A stretch of DNA of 64,000 nt from Caenimonas aquaedulcis (GCF_015831345.1 NZ_JADWYS010000001.1:1436118-1500117); one strand, 5' to 3'. Numbered from the stretch's first letter, positions 16,404 through 26,080 are shown. The notes: a model not told the origin generated them from the letters alone. Program-made: numbers and translations.

Positions 16404-16803
16404 TGCACTTTCAAACCTGAGTGGACCGGGCAAGCAGTTGCGTGCGGAACCGCCGGACGCGCACGAGTGCGACGGTCTGCAACGCACCGGACTGGCTCGT
16501 TTGGCGGACGCCCGCAATGTGACTCTCGCGCTCGAGAGCCGGTTCGACCTCGCGTACAACGCTGCCCATTCGCTCTGCCTTTGCGCCCTTCGCGCAAGGG
16601 GCTATCGCGCGTCCAATCGCTACATCGTCTTCCAGGTGCTGCCTCATACCCTGGGTCTCGGCCCGGAGGTCTGGCGAGTGCTCGACAAGTGCCATCAGAC
16701 GCGAAATCTGGGCGAGTACGAAGGCCTTCTGGACATCAGCGAGCGGCTCGTTTCGGATCTGATCACGGCGACTCAGGCGGTGGCAGACGCACTGTCAAGG
16801 TAA
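16396..16803 (+). CDS. HEPN-like partner of the nucleotidyltransferase
   Basis: A 135-residue mostly helical protein starting at GTG 16396, overlapping the nucleotidyltransferase gene by eight bases. The helices around LALESRFDLAYNAAHSLCLCALRARGYR resemble HEPN domains. The typical Rx4-6H RNase motif is not intact: the corresponding place reads CHQTRNLGEYEG, with Glu-Tyr where His is expected. It may therefore be a non-nuclease member of this family, or use the nearby His of CHQ. Assignment rests mainly on the partner and shape. Confidence 0.7.
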   Translation: MSDALSNLSGPGKQLRAEPPDAHECDGLQRTGLARLADARNVTLALESRFDLAYNAAHSLCLCALRARGYRASNRYIVFQVLPHTLGLGPEVWRVLDKCHQTRNLGEYEGLLDISERLVSDLITATQAVADALSR

Positions 16804-16836
16804 GCTGTCCACGAACTTCAATTTGGGGCCTTCTCC

Positions 16837-17649
16837 ATGCGCATTGTTTTCTTCGCACTTCTCGCAGCACTGGCCGGATGCGCATCCACGCCGTCGCAAA
16901 CCCCCTCGCCCGAGCGCTTCGCAGCACTCGTCGCCGCGCCCGACCGCGCGGCGGCGGATCGCGTGACGGACGTCCGCCGCAAGCCCGCCGAAACGCTCGC
17001 CTTCATCGGCGTGCAACCCGGCTGGGTCGCGCTGGACGTGAGCGCGGCGCGCGGTTACACGACGGAGCTGATCGCGCGTGCCGTCGGCCCCGGCGGCAAG
17101 GTCTACGCGCAGTCGCCACCGCGTCGCGCCACGCCTGCACCGGCGCCGGCGCAGCCGGAGGGCGCGTCGGCACCTCCTGCGCCCAACGCATCCACCACAC
17201 CGCCCGCGCCCACGCTCGCGGAACGCGCCGCGAGGCCGGCGGGCGCCAACATCGTCATCGTGTCGCGGCCCTTCGAAGACCCGGCGCCGCCCGAGGTTTC
17301 CGCCGGCGCGCTCGACCTCGTGACACTGATGTTCAACTACCACGACTTCGGCCACATGGGCGTGGACCGCGCGAGCGTCAATCGCGCCGTGTTCAAAGCT
17401 CTCAAGCCGGGCGGTGTGTATGTGATCGCCGATCACTCCGGCCGCGCGGGCACGGGCATCTCCGAAGCGGGGACGCTGCACCGGGTCGAGGAAGATTTCG
17501 TCAAGCGCGAAGTCGAGGCCGCAGGCTTCCGGCTCGCGGCTCGCGGAGACTACATGCGCAATCCGGCGGACCCGCGCGACAGGAACACGCCGGAGCCGCC
17601 CATGCCCAAGGACGAATTCGTGCTGAAGTTCGTCAAGCCGGCAAGGTAG
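16837..17649 (+). CDS. exported lipoprotein with methyltransferase-like fold
   Basis: A 270-residue protein with a lipobox LAGC (Cys15) followed by a class I methyltransferase-like domain: GWVALDVSAARGYTTELIA resembles the SAM-binding motif I region, and FKALKPGGVYVIADHS the post-motif strand. A Pro/Ala/Thr-rich insert (about 90-135) interrupts the fold. An S-adenosylmethionine-dependent enzyme outside the cytoplasm would lack substrate, so it may be a repurposed fold. It overlaps the SGNH hydrolase gene tail to tail by 17 bases. Confidence 0.75.
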   Translation: MRIVFFALLAALAGCASTPSQTPSPERFAALVAAPDRAAADRVTDVRRKPAETLAFIGVQPGWVALDVSAARGYTTELIARAVGPGGKVYAQSPPRRATPAPAPAQPEGASAPPAPNASTTPPAPTLAERAARPAGANIVIVSRPFEDPAPPEVSAGALDLVTLMFNYHDFGHMGVDRASVNRAVFKALKPGGVYVIADHSGRAGTGISEAGTLHRVEEDFVKREVEAAGFRLAARGDYMRNPADPRDRNTPEPPMPKDEFVLKFVKPAR

Positions 17650-18412
17650 CGCCCGCCTGCTGCTGCAGTTCGGCCAGCCAGAGCCGATAGCCCTCGTCGC
17701 TGGGGTGCAGCCCGTCCTTCGCGTGCATCGCCCGTGGCCGCTGCGCGAACGGGTCCGCGCTGCGCGGCTTGTACAGATCCACATACGACGCGCCGTGGCG
17801 CTGCGCCTGCTCGCGCACCACCGCATGCAGCATCCGCGAGCGCCGCGCCATGAGCCACGCCAGCGGGCGGAAGAAGAACGGCGCATTGCCCACGTTGCCC
17901 GGCGGCATCAGGATCACCCGCGTGCCGCGCAGGCGGGCGAGCGCGGCCACCTTGGCAACGCTGACGCGCAAAGCGCTTTCACTGGTGAAGCGGATCACGT
18001 CGTTGCCGCCGCCCAGCACCAGCACGGTGTCGAAGGTTTCGCTGTCCTGCAGCAGCTGGCGCACGAAGTCCTCGTACTTCGCGCCATCGGCCGCGCGGTT
18101 GACGAGGCGCAGCCCCGGATGCGCCGATGCGATCAGCCCGGCGACACTTGCCGCGGGCCCGCTCGCGCCCGTGCCCACAGCGGTGCTGTCGCCCACGATC
18201 AGCAGGCTTTGCGAGGCGCCTTGCGGGAAGGCCTGGAAGGGCTCGCTCGTTCTCGCGAGCGACTGGGCGCTGCGGATGCGCCAGGTAGCCAGACCGGCGG
18301 TGCCCAGCAACGCCACCGCCGCGGCGACGCCCAGGGCCAGCGCCCAGGGTGGGGAGCCACGGCGCGCGGCGGGCGGGAAGGGAAGAAGCTGTCTTTGGAT
18401 CATGGTGCCCAT
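17633..18412 (-). CDS. SGNH/GDSL-family hydrolase
   Basis: A 259-residue membrane-anchored esterase. One membrane segment lies at about 22-45 after a short cytoplasmic part. The catalytic blocks of SGNH hydrolases are all present: GDST with Ser76, an Asn/Gly block, LGGGNDV, and DGLHPSDEGY with the Asp and His. The likely location is the periplasmic side of the inner membrane; the acyl or acetyl substrate is unknown. A CCTACA element reads toward the gene from 18443-18438, only about 25 bases from the first ATG, so the second Met (residue 4) may be the real start. Confidence 0.85.
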   Translation of the reverse strand: MGTMIQRQLLPFPPAARRGSPPWALALGVAAAVALLGTAGLATWRIRSAQSLARTSEPFQAFPQGASQSLLIVGDSTAVGTGASGPAASVAGLIASAHPGLRLVNRAADGAKYEDFVRQLLQDSETFDTVLVLGGGNDVIRFTSESALRVSVAKVAALARLRGTRVILMPPGNVGNAPFFFRPLAWLMARRSRMLHAVVREQAQRHGASYVDLYKPRSADPFAQRPRAMHAKDGLHPSDEGYRLWLAELQQQAGATLPA

Positions 18413-18529
18413 GCTAGGGAGCGAGCCTTCCCTGCCCTGTAGGACATCGGCCTCTTGGCCATTACCAGAAGATAAGCTCTACCGAAGTACGCGCCCCAAC
18501 TCTACAATTGGAACTTTTGTGGAATAGAC

Positions 18530-19798
18530 GTGATGCTTCCCCTCGAACTTGCCATCTGGAGCGCCGCCGCGGGCGCCATCGCCCTCGTGGTGGTGGTGGG
18601 CCTGGTCGATTTCGCGCTGGTGCGCTCGCGGTCGGCGGCCAAGGGTGCGGGCTACAACCTGGCGACGCTCGTGTTCGTCCTTTCCCTCAGCGGCTTGCCG
18701 CCGGCCCTCCTGCCCGAGTTGCGCGGCCAGGCCCTGGCCGTGCTGCAGGTGCTGATCGGCCCCCTGTGCGGCTGCCTGGGCAACTACTGGGTGCGGGGCT
18801 GGCTGGGCGCGCGCCATCGCGACCGGCTGATGGATTCCAGCCTGCTGGCCTATTCGATCTTCGCTCCCTTCGCGGGGCTCGCCTGTCTGGCGCTTCCGCA
18901 GCCCCAGCAGCTTCCCGCCGCTGCCGTCATCGTGCTGGTGAACTCCGGGCTCATCGTCTGGCTGAGCGTTCGTGCGTGGCTCATGGGCGATGCGCTGGCG
19001 CTGGGAATCGCCGCGGGTGCCCTGCTCATGCTGCCCGCCGCGGGCGGCCTCTACGCCATGGCCCTCGGCATCCCGGGGATCGGCCCCGGCTGGCAGGCCG
19101 CGATCGCCTTCAACAGCGTCGCCTGCGTGGCCGTGCTGGGGATGATGTTCCGCAAGCGCCACCAGCTCGCACGCAGGATGCGCGGCGACCGGCCCGTGCA
19201 TTCGCAATTCGACGCCGTCACCCGGCTGCCGAGCGGTGCGTCCTTCGTGCGCGCGCTCATCCGCGCGCAGGAGCGGCGCCGCATCACGCGCCGCGACGGT
19301 GCGGTGCTCGCCGTCATCCTGTTCGACACCGACCGCATCGTGGCGCAAACGGGGCCCGCCACCATGAACGAGCTGTACCTGCAGGTGGCGCAGTGCCTGC
19401 AACAGCAGCTCGGCGTGATGAACCCCGTGGGCCGCTACTGGGACCGCTGCTTTGTCGGCCTGGCCGAGACGATCCATTCCCCTGCCGCGATGCGCACGCT
19501 GGGCCTGCGCGTGGCGACCAGCCTGCGCATGCCCATGGAAGTGAACGCGCCGGACGGCCGGGTGGTCACGGTGCGGCTGGAGGTGGGCGTGGGCGTGGTG
19601 CACCTGGGGCGGGAGCCGCTCCAGGTGGAAGACGTGCTGCACGACGCGCAGCATCTGGCAGAGGCGGCACGGTGCTGCGCCTCGCGGGCAGCCACGCGCG
19701 ACCCCGTCAGTGGCCAGGTGGTGCCGGTGGAGCACGCGCAACTGGGCAAGCGCAGGCGCATCCGCGCGGGCAAGCCGCCGCGCATCGCACAGGCCTGA
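18530..19798 (+). CDS. membrane protein with degenerate GGDEF domain (copy 1)
   Basis: A 422-residue protein: six or seven membrane segments in residues 8-205, then a diguanylate-cyclase-like domain starting with DAVTRLPSGASFVRALI (compare DxLTGLPNR). At the active-site turn it reads GRYWDR at 301-306 instead of GGDEF, so it should not make cyclic di-GMP. It may bind nucleotide or act as a receptor. A close paralog lies at 20420-21739 with the same substitution; a PhnB-like gene sits between them in the other direction. Confidence 0.82.
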   Translation: MMLPLELAIWSAAAGAIALVVVVGLVDFALVRSRSAAKGAGYNLATLVFVLSLSGLPPALLPELRGQALAVLQVLIGPLCGCLGNYWVRGWLGARHRDRLMDSSLLAYSIFAPFAGLACLALPQPQQLPAAAVIVLVNSGLIVWLSVRAWLMGDALALGIAAGALLMLPAAGGLYAMALGIPGIGPGWQAAIAFNSVACVAVLGMMFRKRHQLARRMRGDRPVHSQFDAVTRLPSGASFVRALIRAQERRRITRRDGAVLAVILFDTDRIVAQTGPATMNELYLQVAQCLQQQLGVMNPVGRYWDRCFVGLAETIHSPAAMRTLGLRVATSLRMPMEVNAPDGRVVTVRLEVGVGVVHLGREPLQVEDVLHDAQHLAEAARCCASRAATRDPVSGQVVPVEHAQLGKRRRIRAGKPPRIAQA

Positions 19799-19802
19799 GG
19801 CT

Positions 19803-20225
19803 TCAGCCCTTCGCCGCTTCCCCGCCTCCAACCATCCACGGCGTGCCGAACTTGTCCGTGACCATGCCGAAGGATTCGATCCAGAAGGTCTTGCTCATGG
19901 GCATGGTGACCTTGCCGCCTTCCGCGAAGGCGTCGAAGGCCTTCTTCGCCTCGCCCGCGCTCGGGTAGTTCAGCGACAGCGCGAAGCCGCCTTGCGCCGG
20001 CACCGGCTGGCCAGGCGGCGCGTCGGAGGCCATCAGGTTCCGGCCGTCGACGAGCAGGTGGGCGTGCATGATCCTGTCCTTGCCCTCCGCGCCGCACTGG
20101 TTGGGGTCCGGCGACTGCGCGTAGGTCATCATGGACATCATCTGGCCGCCGATCACCTCCTGGTAGAAGGTCATCGCGGCCCGGCAGTCGCCGTTGAAGA
20201 AGAGGTAGCTGTCGAGCATCGGCAT
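19803..20225 (-). CDS. PhnB-like VOC-family protein
   Basis: A 140-residue protein of the glyoxalase/bleomycin-resistance fold, PhnB/3-demethylubiquinone-methyltransferase-like subgroup: MPMLDSYLFFNGDCRAAMTFY at the start, then HAHLLVDGRNLMASD and a closing FGMVTDKFGTPWMVG. Such proteins are small dimeric metal-dependent enzymes or binding proteins, mostly uncharacterised. AGGAGAACCCACC before the ATG at 20225 fixes the start; the longer frame upstream lacks family similarity. It ends five bases from the convergent membrane protein. Confidence 0.88.
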   Translation of the reverse strand: MPMLDSYLFFNGDCRAAMTFYQEVIGGQMMSMMTYAQSPDPNQCGAEGKDRIMHAHLLVDGRNLMASDAPPGQPVPAQGGFALSLNYPSAGEAKKAFDAFAEGGKVTMPMSKTFWIESFGMVTDKFGTPWMVGGGEAAKG

Positions 20226-20419
20226 GGTGGGTTCTCCTGTGAGGCGGCGCGCCCCGTGGCTCGCCTCCTCCACGACGAACGGGGCCCCTTCCATTCGACA
20301 TCCGCCCCGCAAATCCTTCGCTTCGGGCATTCCCTCACGGTCCCGCGATGGCAAGCGCGGCGGATTTGTGTCATCGTGGTTCTTTGCCAGCAGGTGGTTG
20401 CCTTCACAGGGAGCGCCGA

Positions 20420-21739
20420 ATGAGCATGACGGAACTCGCGATCTGGTGCGCGGCGGCCGGGGCGATCGCCCTCGTGGTGATCCTCTGCCTCGTGGACCTG
20501 GCCATGGTCGCCACCCTCGCCGCGGCGCAGGGCGCGGCGTACAACCTGGCCGCGCTGGCCTTCGTCCTGCTCCTGAGCGGCGTCCCGCAGGCCATCTTCC
20601 CCGCCATCCGCGGCCCGTCCCTGCAGGTGGCGCAGGTCCTCATCGGCCCGCTGTGCGTGTGCCTTGGCAATTACTGGGTACGCGGCTGGCTCGCGGCGCG
20701 CGAACGGGACCGCCTGATGGACATGTGCCTGCTCGGCTCCGCGGTGTTCGCGCCCGCCGCGGGCCTCTTCGCCCTCCTGGCACTGCAGCCCTCGCAGCAG
20801 CTCCCCGCCGTCGCCGTGGTGGTGCTGGTGAACACGGGGCTCGTGGTCTGGATGAGCGTGCGGGCCTGGCTGTTCGGGGACAGGCTCGCCCTGGGCATCG
20901 CGATCGGCAGCGTGCTGATGCTCCCCGCGGTCGGCGGCCTCTATGCGGTGGCGCTGGGCATCCCCGGCATCGGCGCCGGTTGGCAGGCGGGCGTCGCGCT
21001 CTTCACCGTCCTGTGCGTAGCCGTTATCGGGATGATGCTGTGGAAGCGCAACCAGCACGCCCAGCGCTCGCGTGGATTCGAGCCCGTGCAATCGCAATAC
21101 GACCCCCTCACCAAGCTGCCCGGCGGCCAGCCCTTCGTACGCGCGCTGGTGCGGGCGCAGGAGCGCAGGCGCCTCACGCGGCGCGACCGCGCGGTGCTGG
21201 CGGTGATCATCTTCTCGCCCGAGCGCATCGTGTCGCAGGCCGGCGTGGCGGGCCTCAACGAGGTGTACCTGCATATCGCGCAGCGGCTGCAGCGCCAGGT
21301 GGGCATCATGAATCCCGTGGGGCGCTACTGGGACCGCTGCTTCGTCGCGCTCGTCGAAACCATCCACTCGCCGGCCGCGCTGCGCACGCTCGGCCTGCGT
21401 GTGGCCAGCAGCCTGCGTCACCCCATGCAGGTGAACGCACTGGACGGCCACAGCATCCAGGTGAAGTGCGAGATCGGCGTCGGCGTGGTGCACATGGATC
21501 GTCAGCCGGAGGCGGTGGAGGACCTGCTGCACCAGTCGCAGCGGCTGGCGGAGGCGGCGCGCCACATGCCGTCGCGCGCCGCGATGCGCGATCCGGTGAG
21601 CGGCGAGGCCGTGCCCGTGGAGCATGCGCAGATCGGTGGGCGCCGCCGCGCGCGCTCGGGGCATGTGCCGCACGCCGCGCCGCACGTGACGGGCGCGATG
21701 CATCACGCCAACGGCCACGCGGCGCGGCCGCGCGCGTGA
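20420..21739 (+). CDS. membrane protein with degenerate GGDEF domain (copy 2)
   Basis: A 439-residue paralog of the protein at 18530-19798. Identity is high throughout, including GPLCxCLGNYWVRGWL, DPLTKLPGG and the GRYWDR in place of GGDEF. It has an extra His/Ala-rich tail. Conservation of the same non-catalytic turn in both copies suggests that the altered site is used for something, not merely decaying. A CAGGGAGCG ribosome site precedes ATG 20420; ATG 20426 is also possible. Confidence 0.82.
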   Translation: MSMTELAIWCAAAGAIALVVILCLVDLAMVATLAAAQGAAYNLAALAFVLLLSGVPQAIFPAIRGPSLQVAQVLIGPLCVCLGNYWVRGWLAARERDRLMDMCLLGSAVFAPAAGLFALLALQPSQQLPAVAVVVLVNTGLVVWMSVRAWLFGDRLALGIAIGSVLMLPAVGGLYAVALGIPGIGAGWQAGVALFTVLCVAVIGMMLWKRNQHAQRSRGFEPVQSQYDPLTKLPGGQPFVRALVRAQERRRLTRRDRAVLAVIIFSPERIVSQAGVAGLNEVYLHIAQRLQRQVGIMNPVGRYWDRCFVALVETIHSPAALRTLGLRVASSLRHPMQVNALDGHSIQVKCEIGVGVVHMDRQPEAVEDLLHQSQRLAEAARHMPSRAAMRDPVSGEAVPVEHAQIGGRRRARSGHVPHAAPHVTGAMHHANGHAARPRA

Positions 21740-21746
21740 CGGGACT

Positions 21747-22640
21747 TCAACCCCGTTGCGCGGCGTGCGGAGGTGCGCCGGCGTCGGCTTCGGCCTCGGC
21801 GTAGATCTTGCCGCCGGGTGTGAGCGCGCTGTGCTCGCGGCGCGAGCGCAGCAGCGGGTAGAACATCTCCGTGAACCAGCGCTCCTTGCCGAAGATCAGG
21901 TCGTCCTGCAGGCCGACCTTCTCCGGGTACCGGCGGGTAATGTGCGCGGTGCCGAACAGCACGTCCCAGAAGAAGAGCAGGTTGCCGAAATTGCCGGTGT
22001 AGTGGCCGACGCCGTCGGTGTTGGTGAGCGCGTGGTGGGCCCAGTGCGTCGCCGGCGTGGAGATCGTGCGCTCCACGACCCACATGAGCGGGGAGAGCGC
22101 CTTGATGCGATAGAGCGGCTCGTCCCAGCGCACCGCGCTGTGCGCGCCCATGATGACAGTCAGCTTGACGATCACGTAGGCCAGGTAGACGTCGCCGAAT
22201 CCGAGGTAGATGAGCGCGCCGGACACCCACAGCCCCGGCATCATGAGGTAGTAGAAAAAGTTGTTGCGGTAGGTGATGCGCAGGCTCATGTAGTGCGCGG
22301 TGTGGTGGGCGCGGTGCAGCGGCCAAAGCATCGGCGTATGCGAGACGCGGTGCCACCAGTACTGCGTCATGTCGTCGCCGACCAGCAGGATCGCCGCCAT
22401 CATCCACCACGGCAGGCCCGCCCAGGCGCCCCGCCACTGGGGAAACCACAACTCACCGGCCTTGCCGACCACGGCGAAGATGAAGGGTTGGGTGAAAGCC
22501 ACGAGGCTCACGAACATGAACAGCTCGAGCTTGCCGTCGTCCGCCGTGGCGTGGAAGTCCCGGTATCGCCCCGAGATGAATTCCGCGGCGGCGAAGCCCA
22601 GGATGATCGCCACCAGGATCAGGTTTTGCGTCGCGTTCAT
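21747..22640 (-). CDS. sterol desaturase/fatty acid hydroxylase family protein
   Basis: A 297-residue membrane di-iron protein. The histidine boxes are visible: HRVSH at 97-101, HRAHH at 109-113 and THWAHH near 200. Four or five membrane segments surround them. Members hydroxylate or desaturate lipids such as carotenoids, sterol-like or fatty acyl chains; the bacterial substrate here is unknown. The start at 22640 follows GGAGACAACGCG. A LysR-type regulator is transcribed divergently from a shared region with inverted repeats, so it probably controls this gene. Confidence 0.88.
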   Translation of the reverse strand: MNATQNLILVAIILGFAAAEFISGRYRDFHATADDGKLELFMFVSLVAFTQPFIFAVVGKAGELWFPQWRGAWAGLPWWMMAAILLVGDDMTQYWWHRVSHTPMLWPLHRAHHTAHYMSLRITYRNNFFYYLMMPGLWVSGALIYLGFGDVYLAYVIVKLTVIMGAHSAVRWDEPLYRIKALSPLMWVVERTISTPATHWAHHALTNTDGVGHYTGNFGNLLFFWDVLFGTAHITRRYPEKVGLQDDLIFGKERWFTEMFYPLLRSRREHSALTPGGKIYAEAEADAGAPPHAAQRG

Positions 22641-22692
22641 CGCGTTGTCTCCATGTCGTGCGCAAATTCTCGAAGCGCCACGATCATGCGTC

Positions 22693-22733
22693 CAATGCAT
22701 TCTGATCCGATAATCAATGCCTTCAAAGCATTG
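22693..22733. promoter_or_regulatory. candidate LysR-type operator
   Basis: CAATGC (22715-22720), seven bases, GCATTG (22728-22733) form a perfect inverted repeat containing a T-N11-A core; another CAATGC lies at 22693-22698. They sit between the desaturase and the lysR-type gene. Confidence 0.45.
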
Positions 22734-22750
22734 TCTTCGCAGGAGGCCCC

Positions 22751-23668
22751 ATGGACCTGAGACGGATGTCGCACCTCGTGGCGCTGGAGGAGGAACGCAA
22801 TTTCGGCCGCGCCGCCGAGCGCGTCCACGTGACGCAACCGGCCTTCAGCCGCAGCGTGCAGGCGGCGGAAGCGGAGCTCGGCCTGCTCCTGTTCGAGCGG
22901 GGTCCCTTGCAGGTGAGGCCCACGGCTGCCGGCACCTTCGTGGTCGAGCGTGCGCGCAAGCTGCTGTTCGACAACCATTGCCTGCAGCGCGACATCGGCC
23001 TGTTCCGCGGCAGGCAGCTCGGCAACATTTCCTTCGGGGTCGGCCCCTTCCCCGCGGCGACGCTGCTCGAGCCGCTGATGCGCGAATTGCGCGCGAAGCA
23101 CCCGGCCGTGCAGGTGCGGGTCGAGGTGAACAACTGGAAGTACCTCGCGGAGCACCTGCGCGTCGAGGAAATCGATTTCTTCGTGGCGGACATCCGGGAC
23201 GTGCCGCGCGACGGGGACCTCGCGATCAAGAGCATCGGACGGCAGCGCGGCCGCTTCTACGTGCGCACCGGCCATCCGCTCCTGGCGCGCAGGAACCTGA
23301 AGCCCGCCGCGATGGCCGCGTACGGCCTCGCGAGTGTCAGGCTGCCCAACGAGATGAAAGCGGTCGTTTGCCAATTGCTCGGGCTGGCCACGGACGCCGC
23401 CTTGCCCGTCGTGCTCGAATGCGACGACGTGCACCTGCTCAAGCGGGTCGCGCTGACAAGCGATACCGTGCTGGCCTCCACCGATCCCGCCGTCCAGGAG
23501 GAGGTGAAGGCCGGCCGCCTGCACGCGCTGTCGCTGCGCGGGCTGCCTGCGCTCTACAACGAAATGGGGATCGTTTCCCTGCTGGGGCGCAGCCATTCGC
23601 CGATGGCGGAGGTCGCGGTGAAATTTCTCGCGTCCGCCGCAAGGGCGGGCAGCGCGCTCAACTCTTGA
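22751..23668 (+). CDS. LysR-family transcriptional regulator
   Basis: A 305-residue LysR-type regulator. The winged helix-turn-helix occupies residues 1-60 ([30 protein letters not shown]), followed by the linker helix and a periplasmic-binding-like effector domain. AGGAGG lies before the ATG. It is divergent from the desaturase gene and shares the palindromic region at 22693-22733. Its last 11 bases overlap the end of the ABC permease gene on the other strand. The effector is unknown. Confidence 0.94.
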   Translation: MDLRRMSHLVALEEERNFGRAAERVHVTQPAFSRSVQAAEAELGLLLFERGPLQVRPTAAGTFVVERARKLLFDNHCLQRDIGLFRGRQLGNISFGVGPFPAATLLEPLMRELRAKHPAVQVRVEVNNWKYLAEHLRVEEIDFFVADIRDVPRDGDLAIKSIGRQRGRFYVRTGHPLLARRNLKPAAMAAYGLASVRLPNEMKAVVCQLLGLATDAALPVVLECDDVHLLKRVALTSDTVLASTDPAVQEEVKAGRLHALSLRGLPALYNEMGIVSLLGRSHSPMAEVAVKFLASAARAGSALNS

Positions 23669-24419
23669 GCCGGTAGCCCGTCTTGAAGATCCAGGCCACG
23701 CCCGCCAGGCACAGGCCCATGAAGACCAGCGTCATCACCAGGCTCACGCCGACGCTCACGTCCGACACGCCGTAGAAGCTCCAGCGAAAGCCGCTGATCA
23801 GGTACACGACCGGGTTGAAGAGCGTCACCTTCTGCCAGAACGCCGGCAGCATGTCGATGGAATAGAAGCTGCCGCCCAGGAAGGTGAGCGGCGTGATGAT
23901 GAGCGTCGGGATGAACTGCAGCTTCTCGAAGCCGTCCGCCCAGATGCCGATGATGAACCCGAGCAGGCTGAAGGTGAGCGCGGTGAGCGCGAGGAACAGC
24001 AACATGAAGCCGGGGTGCATGATCTTGAGCGGCACGAAGAGCGCGGCGGTCGCAAGGATGATGATGCCGAGCATCACGGACTTCGTCGCGGCGGCGCCGA
24101 CGTAGGCGATCACGAGTTCCAGCGTGGACACCGGCGCCGACAGCAGCTCGTAGATGGTCCCTGTGAACTTCGGGAAGTAGATGCCGAACGATGCATTGCT
24201 GATGCTCTGCGTGAGCAGCGACAGCATCACCAGCCCCGGCACGATGAACGCACCGTAACTCACGCCGCCGACCTCCGGGATGCGCGAGCCGATGGCCGAG
24301 CCGAAGACGACGAAATACAGCGAGGTGGAGACCACCGGCGAGACGATGCTCTGCACCAGCGTGCGGAAGGTGCGCGCCATTTCGAACCGGTAGATCGCGC
24401 GGACGGCGTAGAGGTTCAT
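23658..24419 (-). CDS. ABC-2 type transporter permease
   Basis: A 253-residue permease with six hydrophobic segments and the ABC-2 pattern ([23 protein letters not shown]-like [30 protein letters not shown]). The gene starts inside the stop of the ATPase gene (four-base overlap), so the two form one exporter of the NodJ/YadH class. YadG/YadH-like pairs export lipids or polysaccharides in some species; cargo here is unknown. Confidence 0.93.
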   Translation of the reverse strand: MNLYAVRAIYRFEMARTFRTLVQSIVSPVVSTSLYFVVFGSAIGSRIPEVGGVSYGAFIVPGLVMLSLLTQSISNASFGIYFPKFTGTIYELLSAPVSTLELVIAYVGAAATKSVMLGIIILATAALFVPLKIMHPGFMLLFLALTALTFSLLGFIIGIWADGFEKLQFIPTLIITPLTFLGGSFYSIDMLPAFWQKVTLFNPVVYLISGFRWSFYGVSDVSVGVSLVMTLVFMGLCLAGVAWIFKTGYRLKS

Positions 24420-25351
24420 GCGTGCTCCCCGCCATGCACCAGGCTCACGAAGATGTCTTCGAGCGAGCTCTGGCTGGTCTTGAGGTCCTTGTAGGCGACG
24501 CCGGCCTCCTCCAGGTCCTGCAGCAGTTTCGCGATGCCGGCGTGGTCGCCCTTGGCGTCGTAGGTGTAGGTGAGCTCGTTGCCGTTCGCACCGAGCTGCA
24601 GCGGATACGCCGCGAGCGCGCCGGGCACCTGCTGCAGCGGATGCGCGAGCTGCAGCGTCAGTTGCTTCTTGCCGAGCTTGCGCATCAGTTCATGCTTGTC
24701 TTCCACGAGGATGATCTCGCCCTTGTTGATCACGCCGATGCGGTCGGCCATCTGCTCGGCCTCGTCGATGTAGTGCGTGGTGAGGATGATCGTCACGCCC
24801 GATTCGCGCAGCTGGTGCACGAGCGCCCACATCTCCTGGCGCAGCGTCACGTCCACGCCCGCGGTGGGCTCGTCGAGGAACAGCAGCTGCGGTTCGTGCG
24901 AAAGCGCCTTCGCGATCAGCAACCGGCGCTTCATGCCGCCGGACAGCTGGCGGATCTGGTTGTCCTTCTTGTCCCAGAGCGAGAGCTCGCGCAGCACCTT
25001 CTCGATGTGCGCGGGGTTCTTCGGCTTGCCGAACAGGCCGCGGCTGAAGGTGGTGGTGTTCCACACCGTCTCGAAGGCGTCGGTGGTGAGCTCCTGCGGC
25101 ACGAGGCCGATCAGCGATCGCGCCGCGCGGTAGTCCGCCAGGATGTCGTGGCCGTCCACGGTGATCTTGCCCGAGGACGCGTTGACGATGCCGCACACGA
25201 TGCTGATGAGCGTGGTCTTGCCCGCGCCGTTGGGCCCGAGCAGCGCGAAGATTTCCCCGCGGCGAATCTGCAGGCTGACGTTCTTGAGTGCGGAAAAGCC
25301 GGTGGCGTAGGTCTTGGAGACCTGGTCGATGGTGAGGATCGCGTCGGGCAT
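24416..25351 (-). CDS. ABC transporter ATP-binding protein
   Basis: A 311-residue ATPase. Walker A is GPNGAGKTT at 39-47, the signature LSGGMKRR near 137, Walker [13 protein letters not shown] near 160 and the switch His in TTHYIDEAE. An extra C-terminal domain (about 225-311) follows, as in DrrA/YadG-type exporters. It is the upstream partner of the ABC-2 permease. Confidence 0.94.
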   Translation of the reverse strand: MPDAILTIDQVSKTYATGFSALKNVSLQIRRGEIFALLGPNGAGKTTLISIVCGIVNASSGKITVDGHDILADYRAARSLIGLVPQELTTDAFETVWNTTTFSRGLFGKPKNPAHIEKVLRELSLWDKKDNQIRQLSGGMKRRLLIAKALSHEPQLLFLDEPTAGVDVTLRQEMWALVHQLRESGVTIILTTHYIDEAEQMADRIGVINKGEIILVEDKHELMRKLGKKQLTLQLAHPLQQVPGALAAYPLQLGANGNELTYTYDAKGDHAGIAKLLQDLEEAGVAYKDLKTSQSSLEDIFVSLVHGGEHA

Positions 25352-25406
25352 GTGGGCGCGAAGCGTAACTGAAATCCGCCCGCGGCGCTGCGGAGCTGCC
25401 CGCGGC

Positions 25407-26069
25407 TCAGCCCGGGTCCGCGCCGGCGCGCGGCACCGGCTCGCCCGGAAAGAGCACGATCACCTTGCCGCCGTCGCCCTGCTTCCAGCCCTGCTCCTTG
25501 AGCAGCCAGGTCGTCACGAACTCGCGCACCGTCTGGCGGCCCGCGTCCATCGCGAGCTGCCGGACCGCCGGGAGCTCGGCGCGAAGCTGCAATTGCGGGG
25601 TGATCGACTTTTCGAGCAACTCGAGGTTTTCGTCCTTGTTGAAGCGCGCCCAGCCGCTCTGGGTGAACTTCTCCATCTTCGAGGTGTCGATGGCCACGGG
25701 CAGCGACGGGTGCACCTCGCCCGCGCGCACCAGCGCCGTCTTGCCATTCAGGTAGATGGGCCACTCCTTCGCCATCTCGATGTGATAGCGGTAGGTGACG
25801 GGCACCTGGATGATGGAGACCGTAGTGCCCAGCGGGATGCCCAGCATGTCCTTCGTGTCGGTGCGGCGGAAGCGCTCGTACACGGTGACGGTCGATATCT
25901 CCAGCAAGCCGCCCGGGCTGCGCATGACGACCGGGATGCCGGAGCCCAGCACGCTGGTGCCCACGGCGGAATGCGGCGCGACATAGCGGTCATACGCGAA
26001 CCATCCCGCCACCACGAGCGCGGCGGCGAAGAGCAGGAGGTAACCGGGAGCCCGGCGCGGATCGGCCAT
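25407..26069 (-). CDS. conserved hypothetical membrane-anchored protein
   Basis: A 220-residue protein with one N-terminal membrane segment (10-28) and a soluble periplasmic part ([23 protein letters not shown]..., [18 protein letters not shown]). I do not recognise the family. The FxR/D-rich middle and the VTYRYHI strand loosely recall band-7-like domains, but this is weak. The start region lies next to an RcnB remnant on the opposite strand. No operon partner is evident: the exporter ATPase ends its leader 55 bases away on the same strand. Confidence 0.75.
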   Translation of the reverse strand: MADPRRAPGYLLLFAAALVVAGWFAYDRYVAPHSAVGTSVLGSGIPVVMRSPGGLLEISTVTVYERFRRTDTKDMLGIPLGTTVSIIQVPVTYRYHIEMAKEWPIYLNGKTALVRAGEVHPSLPVAIDTSKMEKFTQSGWARFNKDENLELLEKSITPQLQLRAELPAVRQLAMDAGRQTVREFVTTWLLKEQGWKQGDGGKVIVLFPGEPVPRAGADPG

Positions 26070-26080
26070 GCACGCATGCT

